DNA of 64,000 nt from Allium sativum (GCA_030737875.1 JASFAX010000020.1:33246688-33310687); one strand, 5' to 3'. Shown: positions 32,332 through 44,328, counted from the stretch's first letter. Made by a program: numbers and translations. The notes: a model not told the origin generated them from the sequence alone.

Positions 32332-35300
32332 TGTAACACCCCACTCCCGCTATGATCACTCACTAAGGGAATGCCATAGCATCGGTGGAGTATTTTAGTG
32401 AATATAGAACAGAAAAATTACAGCAAGACAGATATAAATAGTACTTGAAATTTTAAAACATCATCTCATAACAGCGGAAGTAAAACATGTCTGGTTACAT
32501 CATAAAACCACAATAAAGGTCAAGTACAATATCCATCAAAATAAAGAAGTACATAATCCCACTCTCATACAATAGCCAAACAAAAGAAAAGATAACTGGA
32601 TAACTGGAGCTTTACATCTATCCAAGCTCCTAAAGACTGGAACAGCAATCCGATCAAGCTCCACTACTGCTAGGATCCACCGTAGGACCTGAGGGTTGGG
32701 AAAAAGATAAAAACAACGGGGTCAGACATAAGTCTGAGCGAGTCCTATAACTTTAACAATACAATCGTTAAAGTAACCAGAGAAGACATAAACTGATATA
32801 CGGTAACATATAGGGATGAATGGCTACCCTAAGCAGTCAACTAAACGAAGATAAAGGATAAAGACGCATCTACCCTCCCTAAGGTAAATTACTAAACTGC
32901 ACCACACCAGTCGTTCCTAACTTAAAGGTTGATCCCACCCAAGGACTTATAAAATTTACTAATTAGTACTTGCGTACCCCTAGGTGACCAAGTAGGCGCC
33001 ACGGGGCCCTACAATCCACTAGGTGTACACACTACTTCCCATTCGATCGGCTCCCTAACGTAGATACCCGTGCTGGCCCCACCGTGGGATGTATCATTCC
33101 CCAATGTGGCAACCTGATGAAACTAAAGGTGCACGGCTTATATCTACTCGATGCAACAACGGCTTACCTACCAGCCCGGGCCCACTCACGCATATGAAGC
33201 CCGTTGGACTTGCGTTGCCACCGCTAACCCGTTTGCCTCTTACAGTCAAGCCCAGTATGCGTGTCCCGTCCTCGACATGGGTCGAGCCCACAAAGATACG
33301 TATGGGTTACTGGTTGAAATGGGCCTCCACAAGCTACCCACCTAAGCTTGTCCCTTTTTCTAGTATATCCCACTTAACCCTTTAATCATGTTTTAATTAC
33401 ATGTTCCATTTTGGTTAAGTATTCTAATCGTATTTTCTATTGCCACCCAAGGCAACCACTAGATTTTCTCATGCCACCCGAGGCACCCACTTAACCCCTC
33501 ATGTCCCTCTACATGCTAATGTGGTTAAGTGTTTCTTAATTAATTAATTAAGAACGTAACCTTTGTAAAGACCTCTCACATTAGACTGTCTTTTATGACC
33601 GCTGGTTAAGCCGGTTGGGTCCGGGCAGCCTTATGTCATAACAGAGTCTAACCTCGTGTCTTTACATTAATTACGTATTTAGTTTGTGCCTAAGACCTCT
33701 CACATTGGGCTAACATTTGTAGCAACTGGTTAAGCCGGTTGGGTCCGGGCAGTTTTACGCTACAACTGAGTCCAACCTCGTGTCTTAGTCAATTAATTAC
33801 ACCTAATTAATCACCCTCATAATTTTATATTAATTATCCCTAATTAATCAAGTTTTCTTAACATGGGTAGACCTAACTTAATAGGTAAATTCCCATGGGG
33901 TAGACCTAACTCAATAGGTAAATTCCCAACACATAGTATGGGTACACCTAACCAAATAGGCAAATTCCCATACTATGTTTATTTATTTTGTGTTATGCAT
34001 AATTATATTAATTTCACACAATCTTATTAACTTATGCATTTAATTACCCCATCGTTCCCACGTAATTTCGTTCATGATATAACACATATAAAAGGTGTCA
34101 ACTTGCATATGAATGAACATGTTTCAAAGGTGCCATCTTGCATATTAACAAACACATAACTTGCATATGAACTTGCATAACATGTCACATAACTTGCATA
34201 TAATATGTCACATAACTTACATATTCATTTTGCATAACAAACTTGCATATTAGCTTATAGACTTGCATAATGTGTCATCATGAACTTGCATATTAATAAA
34301 CATGTAACTTGCATATTTACATACATGTAACTTGCATATTAACAAACATGTAACTTGCATATAAAGAAACATGTAACTTGCATATTTACATACATGTAAC
34401 TTGCATATTAACAAACATGTAACTTGCATATTAACAAACATGTAACTTGCATATTTACATACATGTAACTTGCATATTAACAAACATGTAACTTGCATAT
34501 TTACATACATGTAACTTGCATAGCATATTACCATGAACTTGCATAACATGCATATGATTACATAGCCCACAACTTGCATATTTAGCATCATGCAAACATA
34601 ACATATATCATATTAAACTTGCATAAGCTTACATACTCAACATGCATAAACATAAGATTAATGCTAACATCATATCATATGATTCAAAGCTCATTAACCC
34701 ACATACAAAACCATAAATCTCATCACATCTCATCTAATTAGTTTACCAAAAGATCATCAAAGTGATAGAAACTCACAACTAGCAACTTTGAACACCAAAT
34801 GAAGAAGATTAAGATGCTAAGAAGGGATTAGAAGTTGATTAGAGAGTGATTAGTATGCAACCCTCTTCATAAAATTAGTGGAGGCCATGAGAGCTAGCAT
34901 TTTGCCATAGTTTAGTTACTAGGTTTAATTATGAATGAATTAGGGTAGGTTAGGGTCTTATTTATAGATTAGGCAAGTGTTTTAGGCCATAGGATTAACC
35001 CTAGATTCAATCCAAGCCATCAAAGCATGTCTTGGGGAAGAAGTCAAGTGTAGGAACCATCTAGGGCCTTTAGATTAAAGATGGACCATGAGAACCATTC
35101 AAATGCAAAATCTGCACTTGAGCGAATCGGCCCACGGGTTGACAGCCAAACACCCTGGATTAACCCCTAGTCGACCCAGCGGGCTCGGGTCGACTTCAAA
35201 AATCGGCCGGTTCGGTTATTCCCCTCTCCCAATTCGCTGTTTTGAGCATTTTTGCATATTTATTTATTAAATTTTCAATTATATATATATATATATATAT

Positions 35301-35556
35301 ATATCAATATATATATATATATCTACACAACCCATTTCACTTAATTAAGTATACTTTAATTTGGGAATTTTCGTGAAACTTCGCGAGGCCATATCTTGGT
35401 CATACAGACTCCGATTTTCGAAAACTCGGACTCTATTTCGCGTATTTTTCCGAGACGAACGCAATGGCATAGCCCGTTTCCCTTGATTCCCATTTTAGAA
35501 TTAAATTCTGCCTCGATTTATGTTATTACAGGTTATTGAAAATACGGGTTGTTACA
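32332..35556 (-). repeat. 5' LTR of the intact Tekay element (right copy)
   Basis: 3225 bp, almost identical to 23958-27180 at a constant offset of 8374. TATA box at 34958-34967, tandem array 34094-34589, 30-mers 33865-33969, stem-loops 33581-33775, 78-bp block 35398-35475. This copy would drive transcription of the polyprotein. Confidence 0.95.
33581..33775 (-). other. Two tandem two-tier stem-loops (right LTR)
   Basis: Same sequence as the pair at 25207-25401. In this LTR they would lie in the 5' leader of the genomic RNA, about 1.2 kb after the TATA box. Confidence 0.8.
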
Positions 35557-35575
35557 ATTTCAATGCCGTCTCTGA

Positions 35576-35995
35576 TGTTAGGGTTTTCGCAAGATCACTG
35601 CAAAATTAGATTTTGAAAAAGGGAAGAAGATAACAATAACAAGCAAATCCCACCAAAAAAATCTTTATTATTTCACCAATTAATTAAAAAGAAAGACCTA
35701 AAATTGAGAAGATATCTCAATCCCTAAAAAACAAAAACAAGTTTTTCTCCCTCAAAAGTACTAATAAATGTATCCCTATTGACATGCTTATATAGACAAA
35801 CGGAAAGACTAGATCTATACCCAATTGGGTCCTAAAATATCTCAGAAATAAATACTCCTTAAAACTTGTTCAAAATAAAACTTTTCCCCAAATATCTCAA
35901 CAAATCCATAAAACTCGGTCAACAGATCCTAAAATCCCGCAGCTTCAAATATCTCCACTTTAATATCCATGTGATAAATATCACAAACCATAGCA
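35576..35995 (-). repeat. 3' LTR of the gag-protease copia element
   Basis: Plus-strand ends TGTTAGGG and CATAGCA. Sense TATATAA at 35788-35794 is the probable TATA box. Confidence 0.88.
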
Positions 35996-36189
35996 CCCCA
36001 CCTTGATATGAAATCACTTCAACACTCAACAAATGTAAAACCACCCCCAAACTATGCATTTCTCTAATGAGTTACAGCACATAAAAGATCTCAAAATTGC
36101 TTGTAATACCACAATGGCCTCCATGTAGACTTTGTGGCTTTACATTGATGGCTCCACCTTGATTCAGATGAACTCGCCTCTCCTAGTCC

Positions 36190-36557
36190 AATTTGTGAAC
36201 TCATAACATTCTCCACCATTTTCCAAGCAATTTATATATGTTTTCGTTTCTCCTTTTTGCGCGCAGAAGCTCCTTGTTGCCCCTCGAAACCCTTGTAACT
36301 CCACCTCTAGTCGAGAAATTGCAACCTTTTTGTTCCAACTGTCCAGTTGAAACAAGATTCTTCTTAATTTCTGGGATGTACCTAACTCCCGTTTACTTCA
36401 CCATCTTTCCATCATTCATCTTCAATCGAACCGAACCTATGCCTTTAACATGCAAATCTCGACCGTTGGCGGATACAACTTTACTAGTTTGTTCTTCATA
36501 ATCAATAAATGCTTCTTTTTGATGGCACATGTGGAAATAATCTCCTGAATCAAGTAT
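36190..36557 (-). pseudogene. Copia protease remnant
   Basis: Directly after gag, with a TGA where tryptophan is usual, comes ILDSGDYFHM (the family usually has DSGASFHM). Then follows the protease body with GIGSVRLKMNDG and IPEIKKNLVSTGQL, and the start of the pre-integrase region, before similarity ends. The catalytic aspartate is present but its neighbour is changed. One further stop interrupts MVK and TGVRY. There is no integrase beyond this point. Confidence 0.8.
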
Positions 36558-37437
36558 TCAATCTTGGCTTTTGGCTTCATTAACACATAAAACATTTCCT
36601 TTAATCCCCTCACCAAAATTCACCTCATTACCATTGTTATTTTGTTCATCAGTCTCTTCTTCTAATGCCTTCAATTTCTCCTTATCCCTTTTAAGCTGGT
36701 GACAAAATCTCAGAGTATGACCGGGTTCGTCACAGTAAAAACATATGTATTCCTTTCTCATGTCCGATCTATTCAATTGCCTTTCCATATTTCTTTGACT
36801 AGCCCTCCTTGCAATAAAAGCTTTTTCAATTGGAGTTTCAATTTCCGTTGCCTCCTTATCTTTTTCTTCCATAAGACTCGTCCTTCGCATCTCCTCATTA
36901 AGCAAGCTACTAACCGCGGACCCCATTGAAACAATGCCATCGGAATTTGAGTTATTCAACGCAACCACAAGTGTTTCCCAACTTTCTGGCAACGAACCCA
37001 TCACCATTAAGGCTTGTGTTTTATCATCCACCTTGAAATTCACGGCAGCCAATTGATTTACAATTTCCTGAAAATCATTAAGATGCTCTCCAATTGATCC
37101 ACCTTCCTTAAGCTTTAGATTAACCAGTCTTCTCATAAGAAGAGCCTTATTTGTTGCGGATTTCTTTGCACAAACCCCTTCTAATTTCTTCCATATTTCA
37201 TAACCTAGATGTTTCATTAGCAACAATTTGAAACACTGAATTATCCATAAAACATCGAATAGATGCAGCGGTCTTTCTATCCAAAGTTTACCATTTTTGC
37301 TTCGGATAGATTGCTAGGTTTTCCTCATTATTCTCCAGTGGCTGATGAAGATCATTAAGATAAAGGAAATCTTCCATCTTTGCCCTCCATAATCCCCAGT
37401 ATCTTACATTAAGCTTTTCAATAATTATTTTATCCAT
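36558..37437 (-). pseudogene. Copia gag (lightly broken)
   Basis: ATG at 37437, about 35 bp after the primer site. The first part reads MDKIIIEKLNVRYWGLWRAK, meets a TAA within about 50 codons and shifts frame near 37230. The last 222 codons (36558-37226) are open, with the Gag core (ATNKALLMRRLVNLKLKEGG, SLPESWETLVVAL) and a CCHC zinc knuckle (CFYCDEPGHTLRFC). Such a Gag could once have been supplied by this element or by an autonomous partner. It is now probably inactive. Confidence 0.85.
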
Positions 37438-37470
37438 ATTAAAACCCTCTCCAAAAAAATTGTGTAGAAG

Positions 37471-37482
37471 GCTCTGATACCA
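37471..37482 (-). promoter_or_regulatory. Primer-binding site (initiator-Met tRNA)
   Basis: Sense TGGTATCAGAGC, two bases from the LTR end. Confidence 0.88.
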
Positions 37483-37484
37483 AT

Positions 37485-37904
37485 TGTTAGGGTTTCCGCA
37501 AGATCACTACACAATTAGATTTTGAAAGAGGGAAGATGATAACAATAACAAGAAAATTCCACCAAACAATTCTTTATTATTTCAACCATTAATTACAAAG
37601 AAAGACCTAAAATTGAGAAGATATCTCAATCCATAAAAAACAAGAACAAGTTTTTCTCCCTCAAAAGTACAAATAAATTTATCCCTAATGACATGCTTAT
37701 ATAGACAAATGGAAAGACTAGATATATACCCAACTGGGCCCTAAAATATCTCAGAAATAAATACTCCTTAAAACATGTTCAAAATAAAACTTTCCCTAAA
37801 ATATCTCAAAAAATCCATAAAACTCGGTAAACAGATCCTAAAATCCCACAGCTTCCAATATCTCCACTTTAATATCCATGTGATAAATATCACAAACCTT
37901 AACA
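37485..37904 (-). repeat. 5' LTR of the gag-protease copia element
   Basis: 420 bp, same length as its partner. Sense TATATAA at 37697-37703 is the probable TATA box. Confidence 0.88.
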
Positions 37905-38604
37905 TATTATTCGATCAATGTTTCTATTTAAACATTTGAGCTATTGAAAATAAAGAGTTGAACATTTAATTAGGAACATATGGTCAAAATTAAGGATTAG
38001 ATGACGTGGTTGGTATCAGATGGGATTTCAAAAGTATTACAAAAGTGAAGTGTTTTCCATTATACACAAAATTAGACATATAAATCGTAAGTTATTGGAT
38101 TTGTTTGTCGTTAGGAAAAATTTCAAAATCCAATACTTTAGATTTTTTATATCCAACTTTTTGTCAGTATTTTATATTCAGTTAGACTTTTATATAAGCC
38201 TTAACTCTACATAAAATGTTGATTTCCCACCGTTCCATGTTCACGTTTGCTAAGCTATTCCCTCCATTTTCCAGCAAGGCCTAATGTTTTGAACAGAAAA
38301 TGGGTTGTAACATTCCGTGAAAACTACTTAATATGAATATTGTTCAAGTTTCCAGTGCAAGGTTTTCCTAAATTTCTTTCAGGCACCGAAACTCATAAAA
38401 ATGTATGATGTGAGATGTTGTATTGAAACCTAATTGGCGACATCTCCAAGTTGAATTAAGGGTAATGGTAGATGTAGGACGCCAGCCGCAAAAATGAGTA
38501 CCTACAATAAATGCATGAAAGTGGCCGATGCCATGTACCAAAGTAGGTGTTGAAATCGAAATTGGATCACAACACCAAAGATGCACTTAGTGCACTTCAC
38601 CAAA
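37905..38604. other. Spacer, no gene recognised
   Basis: AT-rich. The last ~50 bp may include a primer site of the LTR-like sequence that starts at 38605 (sense TTTGGTG near 38602). Confidence 0.45.
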
Positions 38605-40740
38605 TGGTTAGAATTAGAAAATTGAGCCACAAAAAATAAAATCAAGTAAAAAACACAAAAAATTTTATAGTGGTTCGATCTAGAGTAGATCTACGTCCAC
38701 TTGGAAGTGATTCCACTATCATATGTGATATTACAAAGTACATTTCTCTTCCATCTTTGCTCATTCCCTCTTTTTACAACGGTTTTCCTCACTTTACTCT
38801 CTTTAATGACTTAATTCTCTCTAATCCACTATAGAAATGGTTAGATTCTTGTGAATGCGATGAGTGTGTGATTATATGTTCCAGGATTTGAGCACTTAGT
38901 GGATCATTGAAGAATCCATGGTGATTGAGATGTGAATCAAAGCTTAGAGGTGGATTAATGGCGGTTGTAGAAAACTTGAATGGAGCTTGAACGGATATCT
39001 AATGAATATTGGAGAAGATTTGATCCATTTGTTGTTGGAATGACATGGATTGATCTTGAGAGTCCGTTAATGGAGCTTGAAATGAAGCTGAGTGTTGGAG
39101 AAATGATTTTGCGGCCCTTCGGGGTAGAATTTTCAGTCCGCTCTCAAGTGTATGGTATGGGGGTGTTTATTCGAGAATTTGTAGTGTAGCGGCAGGACCG
39201 TAAATATGGGTGTATAGTTGGTCCATGGTTGGCGCATGGTTGTAAATATCAGTGCGCCTTGAATCAGATGTCATGTGATATGTTTTAAATCATTCCTTGA
39301 GACATGCTTGCAATCTGGTCGTGTACAGCTGGCGTCAACTCATGAATGGTTTGCGGCTTGCTATTACACGCGACATGGATAAATCTCACTACATGGCTCT
39401 TTATATTGTGACGACCTGACTGTAGCATAAGGGAACGACTTGAGCTATTTGCATGCGGTCCAATAATCATTCCAGATGTAAGCCTCTCAAAAGCGGGGTG
39501 AATTCTTGTGTTCCCATCCCATGTGTGCCTTGTGTGCCCATCCAGTGGAACCCCTGATTTCAACCTTTTGCAGTTAAGTCCCCCAATTGTCAAAGGGACT
39601 TAATTGCAAAAGGTGGAAATCAGGTGGCTCCTATTGGGTGGGCGCAAGGGGCACGCGATGGATGGGAACAAAAAAATTGGCCCCCTCAAAAGCATGCCAC
39701 GTGCCATCCTATTAGAATGCAAATTATCCATGCATTATTTGCAACTTATTTATGTATATGGGCCTCACGTGTGATTTACTATGCAAGCTGTTAATATCTT
39801 AACATAATGCCAATTGTCTTTTAACCCTTGCGCCCTATAGCAAATACATGCATATGATCTGACTGCAAGGGATTCAACAAACTGCTTGTTTGTGTTTAAC
39901 AACCTGGGAACTCTAGCTCCAGACGACATGAATCATGAATCTTTTGCAAGCCGAACGACTTGAGTCCTCACACCTGGAAACGACACGATTTCCATGTAGA
40001 TGTCTTGCGACATGGACCAAACTTGCGATATGAATTATACTGCGTGAGTTGAGCGACGTGGTGTTAGCATGTTGGAACGACCTGCTGTGATACCTTGTTT
40101 TGTGGCATGACTGCTTGACAAATGTCCTCCATGTGGTTTCTTCTTTATAGTATGTGACATGATTTAGAAAGCCATACGACTTGATTGTACTATGTAAATA
40201 AAAAACCTCTTAACTGTGTGCTAAGCGTATTAGATGAGCTGCGGCGTGAATGGTTTCATTGAATTGATTTTAATGGCATACTGCTGAACGAGCTAAATCT
40301 CCTTACTCAATACACATATTTTATGCCATGCCATTCTTTATTAGCACTTGGCCTTTGACACTTCATGAGTCCATATTGAGCAGCATGAACACCTTCGCAT
40401 GACTTCGATTAAAGCGCCATGACAACAACGACATGAGTTGTGCGGTATGATTATGCTTAAATCATAAATGACATTATTTAAGCATACAGTGGGCAACTTT
40501 TAGCTTGATGACATGGAGACTTGCAACTTGATGCTCGACGAAAAGAACTGCTGAGTTGAGAATAATCGGTGCTGACAATTTTAACGACATCATGTTCATA
40601 GTACGACGATATTCACAGCATGGACCATGACGTGTTGAACGGTTTTTCACCATGTCGTATGAACAACTTTAAGTCATGTCGCCAGAACATGTTTTGTGAA
40701 ACTACCCGGTCCGTTTTGCATTATATCATCACCGTATTTT
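38605..40740 (-). repeat. LTR-like sequence, minus orientation (far end uncertain)
   Basis: In minus-strand sense the end near 38605 has the pattern GTGGACGTAGATCTACTC then GAACCACTATAAAA and a T-rich stretch. This is the R/U5 arrangement also seen in the Tat LTRs of this window (AGTGGATGTAGGCC then GAACCACTC). It carries many CGACATG/CGACTTG words at 39920-40700. No protein was recognised and the other end could not be fixed. Confidence 0.4.
39491..39687. repeat. Foldback (long imperfect inverted repeat)
   Basis: Arms 39491-39583 and 39595-39687 are inverted copies around an 11-nt spacer. The innermost 36 bp are nearly perfect (AACCTTTTGCAGTTAAGTCC against GGGACTTAATTGCAAAAGGT). Outer parts are looser but alignable (GTTCCCATCC against GGATGGGAAC). 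It has the size and form of a MITE or foldback insertion. Confidence 0.75.
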
Positions 40741-40883
40741 TCCTAAACCATGTTTTAATGGGGTTAACAGTAGGTCATAGCTAGCTAGCATGCATGTAAT
40801 CGTATTTGATTGATAAAATTAATTTATATTGATTATTAACTATTTTATATTAGGTCCAAATTTATCAACTTACTTATCTCAAT

Positions 40884-41313
40884 TGTTAACACCAAAATTT
40901 GCATTGGCCAAATATAAATAAGCCAAGAATCTGAAATAAGAAGATGGGTAACTAGAACCAAGTGGGAGCAGCCTTGAAGGCAAGCTCCGAAAGTTGGGGA
41001 ACCAACCAAGTAGAAGAAATCTTGAGTACAGCTATACCAATACTTAGAGCAGTAGGCTGAAAGCTAACATTTGCAGCAAGAAATTCATAATGCGACCAAG
41101 CATCAGCATCTAGTGTCATTAGAGAGATGATAGCAAGATAAGAACCGCGTTAAAAATGTTTGACAGAGTCAAGGCCGATAAAAGATCACAAGGGTATCGG
41201 TTCGACATCGATAGCAGAAGATTAGAAGCAGCAGGGATAATGCAAAGGCGATTGAAAGGAAGAAAAGGGCTAAGAACGGTGTTGGTACCAACATAGAGCG
41301 GACAACCAGTTCA
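40884..41313 (+). repeat. LTR-like fragment, first part (interrupted by Tat element)
   Basis: Begins TGTTAACACCAAAATTTGC and shares a GGTATCGGTTCGACATCG/GATACC-rich character with 51317-52140 on the far side of the Tat insertion, suggesting one LTR split by it. The boundary is inferred. Confidence 0.4.
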
Positions 41314-42567
41314 TGTTTACACCAAAAAATGGCTTAAACACCAAATGTACTAAAATTGTACTTCATCAAAATGGTAGGGAAATAAGTGGATCCGTACTTA
41401 ATAATAATCGAAAATGAAAATGCGAGGAAGACAAAATAGAGACAAGGTTTAGAGTGGTTCAGCCTTATATTAGGCCTACATCCACTATGAAGATAGCTGC
41501 TTGCATTCTTATAACGAGGATTACAAAATACATAAACTCTCTTTTTAATACATCTTTATACCCACTCAATATACTCTCATTCATACATTTCAATCCTAAG
41601 GTTTTATGAGAGAATGGTAGAGTTTGAAGAGGAGAAGGATGGGTGAATGATTGAGAACGAAGATATCTTTGTTTCCCCTAATTACAAGGTTGTATTTGAC
41701 GCCATGGCCAAATGGGTGATAAAACTTCGAGTGAAGAAGATGATTATTACTTCCAAGCGTTTGAGGAGTCACCGAGGATAGAATTTAGCAGCACTTTGTG
41801 GCTAGAAAGATTGGATACCTTTTACGCTGGCAGCCATGGCATATTTATAGGTGAGCTCCCTTGAGCAAGTGATCTGAAATCTGCATATGCAAGCTACGGG
41901 TCATTCATCCCATTAATTACAAACGTTCCATCGCCTAGTTGTAGCCAGTTGGACGTAGTTGTTTCCAGTTGTCATGTGCGAGCAACTCTATGGGAGCGAG
42001 CGTTTTCGGTAGGCAGATGATCATGATTTTCTGATGCGGCTATGTCTGATCCTGAGTGAGCAGGCGATGACCTTTTTAGTCTAGATGTGACTAACCAAGG
42101 CTTGTGACTTGAGATGTAAGTGCGCTCTTTCTAAGAACTATTGTATGACCGAACAATTGGTGATTTCTGACCAAAACAATGGCGTTCGACTAGTAGGAAC
42201 ATACAAGCGATAGGAGTTGCAATCCATGAGCGGTTGTTGATTGCACGCGCGACCTTGACTCCTGCTCTGATACATGTGACCGATCTTTGATATTAGGTCA
42301 AGCGTCTTCCATTGCTGTTGGTGACTTGCTTTGTTTTGATTCTCGAGCGGATTTGTTCTGATATAAACGACTGACCTTTGCTTCTGCACCCGAATCATGA
42401 CTTTCTTCGGGCTTCAACCTTGTTCTATGTAGTTGCTTTCTGTCGTTTATGAGTCGCCCAAACGCCTTGGACCATACTATGAGCGATCGACCCTGAAGGT
42501 GTTCGTTATGTAGCTCATACTCAGAATTTGTAACTCAATATGCATATGGATTTTTGAGGGATTAACA
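41314..42567 (-). repeat. 3' LTR of the minus-strand Tat element
   Basis: Plus-strand ends TGTTTACACC and GGGATTAACA. Sense TATA box CTATAAATAT at 41841-41850. The sense polypurine tract TTCGAGGGGCAAG abuts it at 42568-42580. Confidence 0.85.
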
Positions 42568-42973
42568 CTTGCCCCTCGAAGTTCGTAATTTCTTTTGGCA
42601 AACGATTACTGGCTTTAACATAATTGACCGCAACATTGTTTAATAGGTCTAATTCGGCACTTCGAAGGGTCATTCATGCAAAACTTTGGATTTCTTCTTT
42701 ATGGTTTATTGATATCATTTCCATTGGGCGAGACGTATGAACTATCTTGTCATCCTTGCAAATGGCTGAATCATGGGGAAAGTATCACGCCAGCTGGGTT
42801 CTGATGGGACAATTTTTTTGCAATCGAGTATTGAGCTGACTTGGCGAGAAATGCTTTTGATGTATGTCCTTTAATCTTCCACCTTATTTCTTATTTCTCC
42901 TTCCATTTTGTTTTTGTTTTCCTTCAACAAGGTTTCTCAACCAAAAATCTCCGTGTTTCTTTCTATCTCCATT

Positions 42974-42980
42974 TTATATA
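42974..42980 (+). promoter_or_regulatory. Possible TATA box for the antisense frame
   Basis: TTATATA, 76 bp upstream of the ATG at 43056, followed by TCTGCAG/G just before the ATG. Suggestive of an independent plus-strand transcription unit but not proven. Confidence 0.3.
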
Positions 42981-43055
42981 GCATAGGTTTGTCGATTTTT
43001 ACTTATGACCGTTCCTCTCTTGGATCTCACGATTATTCTTTGATCCGTCTGCAGG

Positions 43056-43671
43056 ATGGTTTCATCTCCAGAACGACGTCGATGGGAAAGATTCTTTGAT
43101 TTAGATGTCTCGATAGACGAGATTCAATCAACTTGCCAAACATCTGTGAATTCTCCCTCCAATCTGTCTCATATAGAGCTTCAGACTATCATCAATAGAC
43201 CGCGTTGTGCTCCTGGGCCATGCAGTCCTAGTCTTGCTAAGCAATTCTTGGGGTGGAACTTACAGGGGGTAGCTTCTAATGTAGACATACCTCCTTCTGA
43301 CCCCCAGACCTTCTCTTGTGATATGATTTCCGCAAAGGGTCAAATGTTAGCCCATCTTGAGACAGCTATGCATCAATTTAGGAAACAAATGGATCTGCTA
43401 AAAAAACAATTTTGCAAAACAGATGAATGGTTGGCATACTTTGGCTTGCGATCTCTAACAGCTTCACAAGGACAATCTCGAGCATATGTCTATTTTGGAA
43501 GATGATAAGGCGAAACTGATTCACGCACTTAGATCCAAAGATAGTGTGGTTGCCTCTTTTGCCCCAAGAGATGTCGAGACGGTGATTCCTAATCATGCTG
43601 ATGAAATTCCATCATGTTCTTCTCAGGTGAAGAGAAAGGTAGGTAGGCCCAGGAAGTTCAGGAATCTGTAG
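43056..43671 (+). pseudogene. Antisense accessory ORF of the Tat element with AT-hook-like C-terminus
   Basis: Two overlapping plus-strand frames (43056-43505, 149 codons; 43486-43671, 61 codons) look like one coding region broken by a frameshift near 43480-43505. It lies between integrase and 3' LTR and runs opposite to gag-pol. The first part has a charged start (MVSSPERRRWERFFDLD) and a probable coiled coil (AHLETAMHQFRKQMDLLKKQ). The end, KRKVGRPRKF, contains the GRP core of an AT-hook, a minor-groove DNA-binding motif. Antisense extra ORFs near the 3' LTR have been described for some Tat elements such as Grande. No homologue is recognised here. An intron instead of a frameshift is possible. 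Confidence 0.55.
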
Positions 43672-44328
43672 TCTCTTTTCTTGTCTTTGGTTGTTTCCTT
43701 TTCGAATTTTTATGACCGGTTGTGTAAGCAGGTGCCGGACCTCGCTCATGACACTATGTTGGTTTGTGACTTGTTTTGACCTTTGATGTTTTTTTAGCTT
43801 TGACGAATGGTGGTTTTGCGGGTTTTGTGATGCTCTTTGTGTCTTTGTCTGCCACACCATGTCTCTTTTCCTTGCTTGGCAACACATATATTTTTTATAA
43901 TTTACATTATAGTTTTCCTGACGATCGTGTGTTAGCATCGTATACGTTAGTATCGTATTTACGACGCGTTACTATTAGTGTTACTAATACGTCTTATGAT
44001 TGGTTTTATTATGGATTTATTAAGTTGGTATCGTCCAGGTTTTTAGTATTTGTCTTGTCTAGTGAGTTTCTCATTGTTTTTTCATCTTAGCAATTAAGCC
44101 ATTCGGCTTTCCTTGTATTTAAATGTATGTTTGTATATATGTTATGGTATTTTTAGGATGCATTTTCAATGTGTTCCCCCATGGGATGACTTCGGTTTCA
44201 ATGTTGTAATCCAATCTTGGCTTTGTTTTACTTGGTTGACAATAAAGAACAAGAATGGATACCTCCTTTCAGCTTGGATTTCTGCTTTGTGCCAGTCTTT
44301 CCAGCATGTTTGATCCTTCCCCATTTTT
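43672..44328. other. Non-coding region downstream of the antisense frame
   Basis: AT-rich. AATAAA at 44241-44246 could serve as a plus-strand polyadenylation signal for the antisense unit. The 104-codon frame at 43776-44090 has no recognisable product. Confidence 0.35.

Larger units (their letters stand above)
23953..35561 (-). mobile_element. Intact, recently inserted Tekay-type Ty3/gypsy chromovirus, target duplication ATTTC
   Basis: The element is 23958-35556 (11,599 bp), flanked by ATTTC (23953-23957 and 35557-35561). Sense is the minus strand: 5' LTR 35556-32332, primer site, one gag-pol frame, polypurine tract, 3' LTR 27180-23958. The two LTRs differ by eye at only two bases (24049 A versus 32423 G; 25600 G versus 33974 T) and by one TA unit in a microsatellite. 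All enzyme motifs are present and the frame has no stop. Very long LTRs, an initiator-Met primer site and a C-terminal chromodomain fit the Tekay/Del branch of plant chromoviruses. It looks complete and autonomous; activity cannot be shown from sequence. Confidence 0.95.
35576..37904 (-). mobile_element. Copia-derived element with only gag and protease (TR-GAG-like)
   Basis: Two 420-bp LTRs (35576-35995 and 37485-37904) enclose only 1489 bp. In minus-strand sense: LTR, initiator-Met primer site (37471-37482), gag, protease and the start of the pre-integrase region, then a polypurine tract (AAGGTGGGG, 35996-36004) and the second LTR. Integrase, RT and RNase H are absent. The layout resembles the TR-GAG class of non-autonomous plant elements. 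LTRs differ at roughly 8% of sites by eye, so it is old. No clean 5-bp duplication is seen (TCTGA versus TATTA). Confidence 0.85.

Noticed and set aside
37905..37910. Target-site duplication for the gag-protease copia element
   Set aside because: TCTGA on the left and TATTA on the right do not match, so no duplication is claimed.
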